DNA of 11,364 nt from Chrysochromulina parva (Eukaryota > Haptophyta > Prymnesiales > Chrysochromulinaceae): the NCBI GenBank assembly GCA_002887195.1, contig PJAB01001938.1, forward strand, positions 1-11,364. The letters are read 5' to 3'. The position numbers and the translations under genes are program-made. How positions within the stretch are numbered: the first letter of the stretch is position 1; every line of letters starts with the position of its first letter. Below the pieces are notes generated by a model, which saw nothing but the letters and a program-made list of their open reading frames with translations, did no database searches and was not told the DNA's origin. This document shows, in pieces, positions 1-6,247 of the stretch.

Positions 1-684
1 GTCCGGACGGTGCGAGGCCATGTCGGCCGCATCGAGCATCTTGGGGATGCCGAGCTTGCTATCGGCGACGTCGAAGGCGAGGTTGAGCACCTCCTGCATC
101 TTGGCCGGATCGGCGCTCTTCAACACCTTCTCCGCCGGGATCAGGTCTGGCCGGAAAGCATGGATCAGGCAACAGAAGGCCGTGCCGTCCTGCCATGACG
201 AGTGGAAGTTTTGGACGGTGCACAGGTGGGCCGAGAATATGCCCTTGGAGCCGTCCTCGACCTTCTTCTGCGCCCAGAGCAGTAGGCCCTCCTTAGCCGT
301 GCGGTCGCCCTCGGACACGTGCTGCACGGCGAAGCGCATGATCAGTGAGTAGATCATGCCGAGGATAAGCACCTCGTTCTCTTCGAGGATGTTCTCGACG
401 GAGTACTGGTTCTTGATGCCGGATGACTTGAGGAAATTGTTGATGTACTCGATCGGCGCCTTCAGGTTGGCCACCTTCTCGAACTTGTTTTTCGGCGCAG
501 GGTTGTACTTGCCCAGGCTCTCCTCCGAGATGACCTCGATCAGCTTGATTAGCCTGATGCCATCCTCAAAGTCCTTGGTCAGGTTCTTCACCTCCATGCC
601 CACTTTGGACACGTGCAGGTTTACCCACGTGGTGAACGACTTCACCTGCATGCGCTTGCGCGCCTCATCGCCATCGTCGCCCAT
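1..684 (-). CDS. Alpha-actinin-like actin-binding protein, N-terminal part (partial at window edge)
   Basis: The reverse strand from 684 to 1 is an unbroken 228-codon frame that runs off the left edge, so only the N-terminus is present. It encodes two calponin-homology domains in tandem, about residues 14-121 and 129 onward. Seen motifs are SFTTWVNLHV (16-25), DFEDGIRLIKLIEVIS (38-53), NILEENEVLILGMIYSLIMR (98-117), KEGLLLWAQKK (131-141), FHSSWQDGTAFCCLIHAFRP (160-179) and LGIPKMLDAADM (211-222). This order and spacing is that of the alpha-actinin/spectrin-type F-actin-binding domain; the KEGLLLW and IPKMLD blocks are especially actinin-like. The start is well set: an in-frame TGA (694-696) lies three codons upstream of the ATG at 684, which has A at -3 and G at +4. 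Spectrin repeats or EF hands would lie outside the window, so filamin or another CH-CH protein remains possible. Expected role: cytoskeletal actin cross-linking. Confidence 0.93.
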   Translation of the reverse strand, partial: MGDDGDEARKRMQVKSFTTWVNLHVSKVGMEVKNLTKDFEDGIRLIKLIEVISEESLGKYNPAPKNKFEKVANLKAPIEYINNFLKSSGIKNQYSVENILEENEVLILGMIYSLIMRFAVQHVSEGDRTAKEGLLLWAQKKVEDGSKGIFSAHLCTVQNFHSSWQDGTAFCCLIHAFRPDLIPAEKVLKSADPAKMQEVLNLAFDVADSKLGIPKMLDAADMASHRPD

Positions 685-1094
685 GCTTCGCGATCACCCG
701 TCGCGATTTCTTGCCGAAGCTCAGCTTCACAGCTTTGTAGGGCCGGGGGTGCTAGTGTGAACGAACACGACGTCCCCCCTCCTATTTTCGTTCTACTGAT
801 GCGTTCAATGTCGGTTCAAAGACACCGGGGGAGTTTAACAGAACTTATTTCCGGTCGTCCCGACCACGCCACTTTCAAGCCGAGCGATGAGCGCGCTTTT
901 AAGCGATCGGTACCCGCTGGTCCGGCGGCGCTGGCCGCCGATGAGGCGGGCATGGGAATGCGGGCCGTCGTCGTCGTCGTCGTCGTCGTTGTCGTGACGT
1001 CGAAGTCCTCGTCGCGCGCGATTGCACTTAATGAAAGTAGAGGCGCCAAATTGTGAACGTCAACAGTCACAGACTTCTCGAAGCCCTTCGGTTC
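685..1094. other. Intergenic region upstream of the actinin-like gene
   Basis: About 410 bases between the actinin-like start and the stop of the next minus-strand gene. It should hold the actinin promoter and 5' leader and the 3' end of the 1095-1634 gene. I see a GTC triplet array (967-993) and a small GC hairpin (7-bp arms 923-929 and 934-940). No canonical AATAAA was seen on the minus strand downstream of 1095, and no credible coding frame. Confidence 0.6.
967..993. repeat. (GTC)n triplet microsatellite
   Basis: Seven perfect GTC units at 967-987 followed by GTT and GTC. Read on the minus strand it would give poly-Thr in a frame without an ATG start, so I treat it as a non-coding microsatellite about 280 bases upstream of the actinin-like ATG. 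Confidence 0.9.
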
Positions 1095-1634
1095 TCACTC
1101 TCCGTCGCTGAGCTCGATGGGCTCGTGGCTGCTCGCGCCCGCCTTGGCCTTCTGGCTGACGAGCCCTTGGGCCGCTGGGGAAGGGGGCGCGGGCCGCTTG
1201 CGGCTGCCATGCTCCGAACCGCTCGCGCCGCCTCCGCTCACGCCGCTCGAGCCGCTCCCTGCGCTGCTACCCCTCATCGTCGCGCTTGCCGCTGCCCGTG
1301 CCGTGGCGGCGGAGGCAGCGGCCGCCGCCGCAGCACTGAGACCAGGCTGCCCCTGCCCTTTCTTCTTGCCCGAGCACCGCGGGGGATTTCGAACCTCCAG
1401 CCAACCTTGCTCGAGTGTACCGTCGTCGAGAAGTTTGGAATGACCACTAAATGCGCCGTAGCAGAAATAATTATTGTCTTTTTTGGTTGGCACAGGCTGT
1501 GGTCTGAATGGGCCGGGTGTAAAGCGCTGCACGCTCTGCGTCGCCTTGAAGCCCGTCTCGCTGGCATGCTCGCTGGTCGCCGACGGCACGAGCTCAAGCC
1601 CCTTGGCCGCCGCAAGAGGTGTTGCTGCGCTCAT
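1095..1634 (-). CDS. Hypothetical low-complexity, probably nuclear protein with C-terminal SUMO-interaction-like motif
   Basis: A 179-residue frame from ATG at 1634 to TGA at 1095. I do not recognise the family. What can be seen: an N-terminal segment, a more ordered-looking central block (about residues 50-92) with KKDNNYFCYGAF, a QGWLEV stretch and a basic KKKG end, then Ala-rich (100-119) and Ser/Gly-rich (121-143) runs, a bipartite-like basic signal RKRPAPPSP..QKAKAG (145-166), and the C-terminus EPIELSDGE. The last fits the hydrophobic-x-hydrophobic plus acidic pattern of SUMO-interacting motifs. Codons are G/C-rich at third positions like its neighbours, and frames on the other strand read as shadows, which supports it being real. 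Nuclear location and SUMO binding are inferences; a spliced or longer product cannot be excluded. It shares its upstream region with the divergent D-glutamate cyclase gene. Confidence 0.55.
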   Translation of the reverse strand: MSAATPLAAAKGLELVPSATSEHASETGFKATQSVQRFTPGPFRPQPVPTKKDNNYFCYGAFSGHSKLLDDGTLEQGWLEVRNPPRCSGKKKGQGQPGLSAAAAAAASAATARAAASATMRGSSAGSGSSGVSGGGASGSEHGSRKRPAPPSPAAQGLVSQKAKAGASSHEPIELSDGE

Positions 1635-1749
1635 TTACCGTAGCTTCGTCCCCACCTGGCCTCGTCCGCCGAGACGAAAGCGGCTCCTCGTCGCCCACGC
1701 TTACTTCGCGAGCGCCCATCGCGTACCGGTAACTTGGCGGGAGAGAAAA

Positions 1750-1784
1750 GGATTCCCAAGGGGCTCCCAGCCCCTTGGGATTCC
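1750..1784. repeat. Near-perfect 16-bp inverted repeat (hairpin, 3-nt loop)
   Basis: Left arm ggattcccaaggggct (1750-1765), loop ccc (1766-1768), right arm agccccttgggattcc (1769-1784). The arms pair at 15 of 16 positions. The core decamer AGCCCCTTGG also occurs at 1597-1606, inside the start of the 1095-1634 coding frame. It could be a leader RNA hairpin, a cruciform or a relic of a small mobile repeat; no target-site duplication or transposase is seen. Confidence 0.9.
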
Positions 1785-1855
1785 GTAGTGTGGCCTGATT
1801 CTGTGGACTCGCCCATCTCCAGAGAATTCCCCAATCCTAGGCTCCACAAGGAGAT

Positions 1856-1895
1856 GACTTGACTTGACTTGACTTCACAGGACTTGATTTGACTT
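1856..1895. repeat. GACTT pentamer tandem repeat
   Basis: Four perfect GACTT units (1856-1875), a diverged CACAG, then GACTT, GATTT and GACTT. It lies about 190 bases upstream of the D-glutamate cyclase ATG. It is probably a microsatellite; a role as a clustered protein-binding site is only a possibility. Confidence 0.85.
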
Positions 1896-2083
1896 TGACA
1901 CGTTGATGCGGACGAACGCTTCGCACGCTAGGAAAGAGTGCAGTCACGACCTTTTCAACTGTGAGTCGGGGCCTTCTCGGAACCTGCGGAGCACGCTCCG
2001 GCTCACAGCCGTTTCACAGCCAATGTTTTCACACACAGAGCTGGGAGATCGCTGCAGGAGATCGCGAGAATGCAGCAGTGCGG

Positions 2084-3211
2084 ATGGCGTCCCGCCTCCT
2101 GCTCGTCGCCAAGTTTAGGAGTAATCCGCGCGTGGCGCGCGGCATCGAGCAGCTGCAGTTGATTGTCCAGCGCGACGAGGGCCGACGTGGTATCAGCCCT
2201 CTGACGCAGCCAGGTCAGCTTCTGGCGGTCGCTACCGAGCTTCTCGACGCTGCCACAGCTACGGGCTCGACGAACGGTGTCATCATACTGACTGGCTTTC
2301 CTTGTATGCGCGACCGCACCCCACCCACCGAGACCGATGGGCCACCTGGCGCTGCCGCCGTGGCGCGCTCGCTGCATGCCTTGGGCATGCGCGTTCGGCT
2401 GCCGATTGAGGAGCATTCGGCGGCCGTGCTAGACCAATGCATCGAAGCGACAATGGGCGGGATGGTGGACGCGCACGACGACGCTCCTCTCGTGTTGTCG
2501 TTCCCTGCGGCCGCAGATTGGGATGCGGCTGACGACGCACGGCTCACGACGCTGCGCGCCTCCTCCTCAGTGGTATTGTGCATCGAGCGCGCAGGCCAAT
2601 CGGCGGACGGAGTGTGCCGCACGATGCGTGGGTTTCCAATGGGCAGGACCCTCGTGGCACACCAGCTCAACTCCCTCCTGGAGCTCCCGGCGGACGGTTC
2701 GCCACCGCTGCGCTCCATGGCCATCGGCGACGGCGGGAACGAGCTCGGTCTCGGTGGGCTGCACCCGCTGATCTGCGAGCATGTGCCCAACGGCGCGGTC
2801 ATTGGTTGTGTCGTGCCCGCGCACGCGGTGCTGGTGGCGAGCGTGTCCAACTGGGGCGCCTACGCGTTGTGCCATGCCCTCGCCCTCCTGGCATGGGATC
2901 GCAGCCAGCAGATCCGGTCCGGTGCCAACGGCACCAGCAGCGCCAGCAGCGCCAGCAGCGCCAGCAGCGCCAGCAGCGCCAGCAGCACCAACGACACTGG
3001 TTGCACAAGACTGTCGGCTGCAGCCTATCTAGACGTTGTGGCGCCTGACTCTGCGGCAGTACGGCACGCCATCCTCGCCGCGAACGCTGCGGGCGCAGTC
3101 GACGGCATCACTGCGCAGGCTGGCGGCGCGGTCGATGGTATGCCTCTCGAAAAGCAATGCGCGGTCGTCGAGGAACTTCGAGCGGTGTGCCTCGAGCACA
3201 TGGTGGATTAA
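2084..3211 (+). CDS. D-glutamate cyclase (DUF4392 / DGLUCY C-terminal domain family)
   Basis: A 375-residue protein from ATG 2084. It matches the DUF4392/D-glutamate cyclase family, which cyclises D-glutamate to 5-oxo-D-proline with loss of water. Motifs in order: RDEGRRGISPLTQPGQLL (30-47), TGFPC (70-74), PPTETDGPPGA (80-90), CIERAGQSADG (166-176), MRG (181-183), IGDGGNELGLGG (214-225), VSNWGAYAL (254-262), and DGITAQAGGAVDG (340-352). This is nearly the whole catalytic domain without the extra N-terminal domain of the animal enzyme. The open frame extends upstream to a GTG at 1961; I prefer the first in-frame ATG, since conserved sequence starts soon after it, but the extra 41 codons or a spliced leader could supply an organelle presequence. 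A Ser/Ser/Ala repeat (about 285-301), encoded by a 9-bp microsatellite, interrupts the domain between VSNWG and the DGITAQ block, presumably in a surface loop. The animal enzyme is mitochondrial; location here is unknown. Confidence 0.9.
   Translation: MASRLLLVAKFRSNPRVARGIEQLQLIVQRDEGRRGISPLTQPGQLLAVATELLDAATATGSTNGVIILTGFPCMRDRTPPTETDGPPGAAAVARSLHALGMRVRLPIEEHSAAVLDQCIEATMGGMVDAHDDAPLVLSFPAAADWDAADDARLTTLRASSSVVLCIERAGQSADGVCRTMRGFPMGRTLVAHQLNSLLELPADGSPPLRSMAIGDGGNELGLGGLHPLICEHVPNGAVIGCVVPAHAVLVASVSNWGAYALCHALALLAWDRSQQIRSGANGTSSASSASSASSASSASSTNDTGCTRLSAAAYLDVVAPDSAAVRHAILAANAAGAVDGITAQAGGAVDGMPLEKQCAVVEELRAVCLEHMVD
2936..2986 (+). repeat. 9-bp coding minisatellite (Ser-Ser-Ala)n
   Basis: Five perfect AGCAGCGCC units plus AGCAGC, in frame within the D-glutamate cyclase gene. 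The unit length is a multiple of three, so gain or loss of copies keeps the frame. It likely encodes a flexible loop whose length varies between alleles. Confidence 0.95.
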
Positions 3212-3324
3212 GTCAACCCTAAGCACGCCGCGTGCACACTTGGGTTCCGTCGAGTCGTTGAGACGGTTCCCGAGAGCGAGACGTAGCGGAGTACTCGCAG
3301 TTATCAGTCAGTAGGATCTAGGAT

Positions 3325-3338
3325 GTATAGTACTATAC
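3325..3338. repeat. Perfect 14-bp palindrome in AT-rich island
   Basis: gtatagtactatac equals its own reverse complement. It sits about 115 bases after the D-glutamate cyclase stop, in the only clearly AT-rich patch of this intergenic region. It could mark the 3' processing zone or a dimeric protein site. Confidence 0.8.
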
Positions 3339-3609
3339 CACCCGACGGGGCTATTATATTATTCGTGCATCGTGCGATGCTGGATCGTGCGGGCCGCGGC
3401 GTGCGCGGCACGAGCGACTGCAGCTCTACGCAGACGTGCAGTCCAGTCGTCGGGTCCACGGGCGCGCTCTTCGTTGCGACCGTTTAGGCCGCTCGCGGTG
3501 TATCAGGTTCCGTGACATTTGTTCCTTTCGCATGTCCAGCCCCCCCCGGTGGCCAGGGCTGATGAGCTGATGTAACTGTACTCGCACGACATGTCTCTCC
3601 CGGATCTGC

Positions 3610-3626
3610 GCTCGGAAAAACCGAGC
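3610..3626. repeat. Stem-loop, 6-bp stem with five-A loop
   Basis: gctcgg (3610-3615), aaaaa loop, ccgagc (3621-3626). It lies between two convergent gene ends, about 140 bases past the stop of the minus-strand gene. A 3' UTR or termination role is conceivable but unproven. Confidence 0.5.
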
Positions 3627-3763
3627 CCGGACCGAATACCATCCGTTAACGCATCCGTACGATGACGACGGCTGCCAGCGCGCACGTAAGCCCCATCAGC
3701 GGCGTAATTCGTGAGCCTTCCGTCCAGAGAGCAATGCCTTGACTCGCATGAGAACAACCGTAT

Positions 3764-4646
3764 CTATGGGAAGCAGCGGTCGGCGGAAGTCAGCATTGTG
3801 ACGGAAGGTGATGGATCCGGCGATGGGGCAGATGGTGCCTTCGGTGGCGTGGCCTTCGAGCGCCTCCGCGCAGGCTGCCATCCCACCTGGCCGCGCCTCG
3901 CCTTGTCAGCGATAGCGTCCGGATGGCTCGGCCCATGGTGACGAAACGTGCAGCACGTGATCTGGCAGCGCCCCTTATTCAGGAAGGCATAGCACAGTCG
4001 CGCCTCTCCCGGTGCGGCTTGCGGATTCGCCTCCTCGTCGGCGACAGGAAGGGCCAGCCATCTTCTCTGTGCAGCGTTAGCCGCGATGGCAGCCTCCCAG
4101 AAGCTCGTCGATGTGCCCCCGTCGATGGCTAGGTGGATACTTGCAGCGGCATGCAGGGCACGGCACTTGACGACACACAGTGACATGTGGCAGCTCCGCC
4201 AGTAGTAGCAGCACAATAGGCAGCACTGCGTCGCCATCGCGATTGCCGCCGAGATCTATGAATGCCACGTTGATCTCCATCTCGCGGCCGAGAGCGAGGC
4301 ACTGCGCCGGGTTCGCCAGAACATCCGAGGTCTCGATGCGGCAGTTACTGGCGCCCTTGCACGCCATACAGGCCCTCTGCACGCACTCATCACTGTTATC
4401 CACGGCGGTAACTCTACGAGCCAAAGTCACCAAAACTTTTGTCGCGTCACCAAAGGAGCACCCGAGCTCAAGAACGCTGTCTGTTCCAGTCACGTGCGTA
4501 GCTGCTATTTTGCGGTAATTCATAGTCTCCGTGCACAAGATGCATGAGCGTCGTCGCAGCTCGCTACGTTGCGGCTCGTTGGGATGGAGCAGAAGGTCAG
4601 TATCCGAGACGGCGGATGGGTCAAATGACTGCAAGCTGGCGTGCAT
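3764..4646 (-). CDS. SAM-dependent methyltransferase fused to a CCCH zinc finger, interrupted by a +1 frameshift
   Basis: Two overlapping minus-strand frames make one protein. The first, from ATG 4646 (G at -3; the open frame formally starts at GTG 4700), has a Rossmann methyltransferase core: CILCTETMNYRKIAATHV (35-52), SAM motif I VLELGCSFGDAT (58-69), acidic-loop VTAVDNSDE (79-87) and FIDLGGNRD (129-137). It runs to LPHV (152-155, ending 4182). After that the frame gives unrelated Cys/Arg-rich sequence to 4077, while the +1 frame takes over at SLCVVKCRALHAAA (from 4183), then FWEAAIAA, and a zinc finger C-x8-C-x4-C-x3-H (3994-3938) followed by a basic, Pro/Ser-rich tail ending at 3764. The switch lies near 4181-4187. 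A class I methyltransferase with a CCCH finger suggests an RNA substrate, but the target is unknown. The break may be a sequencing error, a decayed allele or recoding. Confidence 0.72.
3938..3994 (-). other. CCCH-type zinc finger motif
   Basis: CYAFLNKGRCQITCCTFRH gives C-x8-C-x4-C-x3-H, a close variant of the usual C-x8-C-x5-C-x3-H RNA-binding finger. An extra Cys just before the third ligand makes the exact ligand set uncertain. It lies in the second frame of the frameshifted methyltransferase gene. Confidence 0.75.
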
Positions 4647-5061
4647 GCCGCAAAAGGGACACACCGCCGGGGCCGACCCGACCCGCACGGGGCGTGGCAC
4701 GACGACCCGTCAACCTTCGCATCGGAAGAAAGCACAACCTGTGTGAAGATTTGTGCCTGTGAAGAGATACATGTATGCCTTCCCCCTGAATTTCGGTGGG
4801 GGAGTTTGAAGGAGATGTCGGCGTGAGAGTATGGCACATGGAAACATGGGACGGCATTGTGACACACGGCGGGACACGGGAACTTTTCGAACTACAGCGA
4901 CTGTTGTGCTCTTCGTGCGTGTCGAACTGTCGTGGCCAAAAGGGACCAGCCTTACCGTTAGGGGTCAGGCATCCATTCGCGTTCGCTCATATTCTGATAT
5001 TCAAAGAACACACGCTCGCGCGGTCCGGCACACCGCTGTCGCGCGTGTTCTCGGGCATTGC
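4647..5061. other. Intergenic region between two minus-strand genes
   Basis: About 415 bases holding the 3' end of the metallophosphoesterase gene and the upstream region of the methyltransferase gene. Just upstream of ATG 4646 the frame stays open to about 4700 with a C-P-F-C pair, so a longer N-terminus is possible. A 6-bp stem with an 11-nt loop (4781-4803) is present. No other gene is supported. Confidence 0.5.
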
Positions 5062-6027
5062 CTAAGGCCTAAGGGATGCTGTCAAATCGACGACGACTGC
5101 TCCGTGCACCAACCTACGAGCTATGCCCGAATTGGCATTGGCCGCGTTCAGCACCACCGTGCGCTCATGACCTCCTCGCCCAAAGTGCACGACGGCAGCT
5201 CCACGCGCCTCGTGGATGTGGCCGCAAATCCACAGGGCGGGCTTGACCGCGGCACGCGACATGAGCGCACGTAGGTACGGGCTTCCACCGTGCTCGCCGC
5301 TGCCGCAGCGATCGACGATGCCGTGCGGCGGGCTATGTGTCACAAGCACTTCGCCGCGCGGCAGCGCAAAATGCTTGTGCTTGACCTTCTCCACGTGCAC
5401 GCGCGGCTTGCCCGAGATCCAGCGTGTCTTGCGAATGTGCTCACGAAAGTAAGGCACGAGCCCAATCGTCACTCCAGCGACCTCAATGGAGCGTGGAGCC
5501 CGACCGGCGTACACGGCACCCGAGAGGGGAAAGTGGGCAGTGGCAGGGTCGTGGTTGCCGGCGATCACGATCTTGTGAGCGTGGGGCTGCGAGGCGAGCC
5601 AGGCGTCAAACTTGGCCAACGCCGCCTCGACAGTCGTGCCATCGTACCGTGGATTGGCGGCAAAGTCGCCACCGTGGATGAGCACGTCGCCATCGGGAAG
5701 GGCATTGCTCTTGGTCAGATCCTGCTCGAACGAATGGGTATCAGAGATGATGACCAATCGCACTCGTGAGGTAGCTGCTGATGCTCGCGCGGGCAGCTCC
5801 AGGCATTCTGTCCGCGGCTGCGACCCGTCCTGTCGAACCTGAAGCTCGAGTGGCTCAATACTCACGGTGGCAGTGGTAAATGGACGCTGTAAAGCAACGT
5901 GCCGCGCCGCTGCGATTAACAATGGGATCGCTGCTGCCCAGATGATTAGGATGAGCCACGCATCGCCGAAGCTATGGTCGCCGCCGCCGCCGGCCAGGAG
6001 CCCCACCGCGTCGAGACTCTCCGGCAT
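5062..6027 (-). CDS. Membrane-anchored metallophosphoesterase (MPPED/UPF0046-like)
   Basis: A 321-residue calcineurin-like phosphoesterase. The five dinuclear-metal motifs are all present: SDTH (95-98), GGD (119-121), GNHD (157-160), THSPPHG (230-236) and GHIH (269-272), followed by an NAANAN block (294-299). The compact domain with SDTHS, DVLIHGGDF and GHIHEARG resembles the MPPED1/2 group, whose members hydrolyse phosphodiester substrates; the substrate here is unknown. A hydrophobic stretch at 23-43 looks like one membrane anchor, so the catalytic domain would sit on one face of an endomembrane or the plasma membrane. The start is fixed by an in-frame TGA directly before ATG 6027. Only 220 bases separate it from the divergent NT-C2/FABP-like gene, so the two may share a promoter. 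All catalytic residues are intact. Confidence 0.9.
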   Translation of the reverse strand: MPESLDAVGLLAGGGGDHSFGDAWLILIIWAAAIPLLIAAARHVALQRPFTTATVSIEPLELQVRQDGSQPRTECLELPARASAATSRVRLVIISDTHSFEQDLTKSNALPDGDVLIHGGDFAANPRYDGTTVEAALAKFDAWLASQPHAHKIVIAGNHDPATAHFPLSGAVYAGRAPRSIEVAGVTIGLVPYFREHIRKTRWISGKPRVHVEKVKHKHFALPRGEVLVTHSPPHGIVDRCGSGEHGGSPYLRALMSRAAVKPALWICGHIHEARGAAVVHFGRGGHERTVVLNAANANSGIARRLVHGAVVVDLTASLRP

Positions 6028-6247
6028 TCACGCCGCCGTGTAACCAGTGCCGGTAGGAACTAGGTCCTATGCAAGCTTGAAAGATCAATTTAGCTTGCCT
6101 CGTTTGCGGCGGCTCCTTCTCCGCATTTTGGGAATCGTTCAGTGAATTCACACTCGAAAAGAAACGTCCTTGACCTCGAGGGAGAGTGCTGAGTGTGCTG
6201 CAGGGTGACGGGTTGGACTCGCCTCGCAACGACCCACCAGAGCTTCC
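6028..6247. promoter_or_regulatory. Short divergent intergenic region (candidate bidirectional promoter)
   Basis: The 220 bases between the metallophosphoesterase ATG (6027, -) and the NT-C2 gene ATG (6248, +) must include both leaders and core promoters. No canonical TATA box is evident. The call rests on gene arrangement only. Confidence 0.45.

Larger units (their letters stand above)
1635..2083. promoter_or_regulatory. Divergent intergenic region (candidate bidirectional promoter)
   Basis: About 450 bases separate the divergent starts at 1634 (-) and 2084 (+), so promoters and leaders of both genes must lie here. It holds a strong hairpin (1750-1784) and a GACTT pentamer array (1856-1895). 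An ATG at 1906 opens a short frame on the plus strand, and GTGAGT at 1961-1966 resembles a splice donor, so a leader intron is possible. No TATA-like element stands out. Confidence 0.5.
3212..3763. other. Convergent intergenic region (two gene 3' ends)
   Basis: About 550 bases between the stops of the plus-strand D-glutamate cyclase and the minus-strand methyltransferase gene. I see no credible gene. It contains a short AT-rich island (about 3310-3365) with a perfect 14-bp palindrome (3325-3338), an eight-C run (3540-3547) and a hairpin with an A5 loop (3610-3626). No AATAAA signal was found on either side. Confidence 0.6.

Noticed and set aside
816..1070. Minus-strand frame with a ten-Thr run
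   Set aside because: It begins at GTG, its main feature is the translated GTC microsatellite, and it shows no domain; better explained as upstream non-coding DNA.
1375..1445. tRNA-like B box (GGTTCGAAATCC on the minus strand) with a TAGTGG stretch upstream
   Set aside because: The T stem is imperfect, no matching 7-bp acceptor stem can be formed, and it lies within a plausible coding frame.
1053..1643. Plus-strand frame opposite the 1095-1634 gene
   Set aside because: Arg/Ala/Cys-rich shadow sequence; the minus strand has better codon pattern, an ATG start and coherent C-terminal features.
4077..4181. C-terminal tail of the first methyltransferase frame (Cys/Arg-rich) as the true protein end
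   Set aside because: The alternate frame here gives methyltransferase-like and zinc-finger sequence, so the tail is probably out-of-frame readthrough after the break.
4166..4184. A 19-base GT...AG segment at the frame switch that would restore the frame if spliced
   Set aside because: It is too short for a normal intron and would delete the LCVVK stretch, which looks like part of the methyltransferase fold; an indel is simpler.
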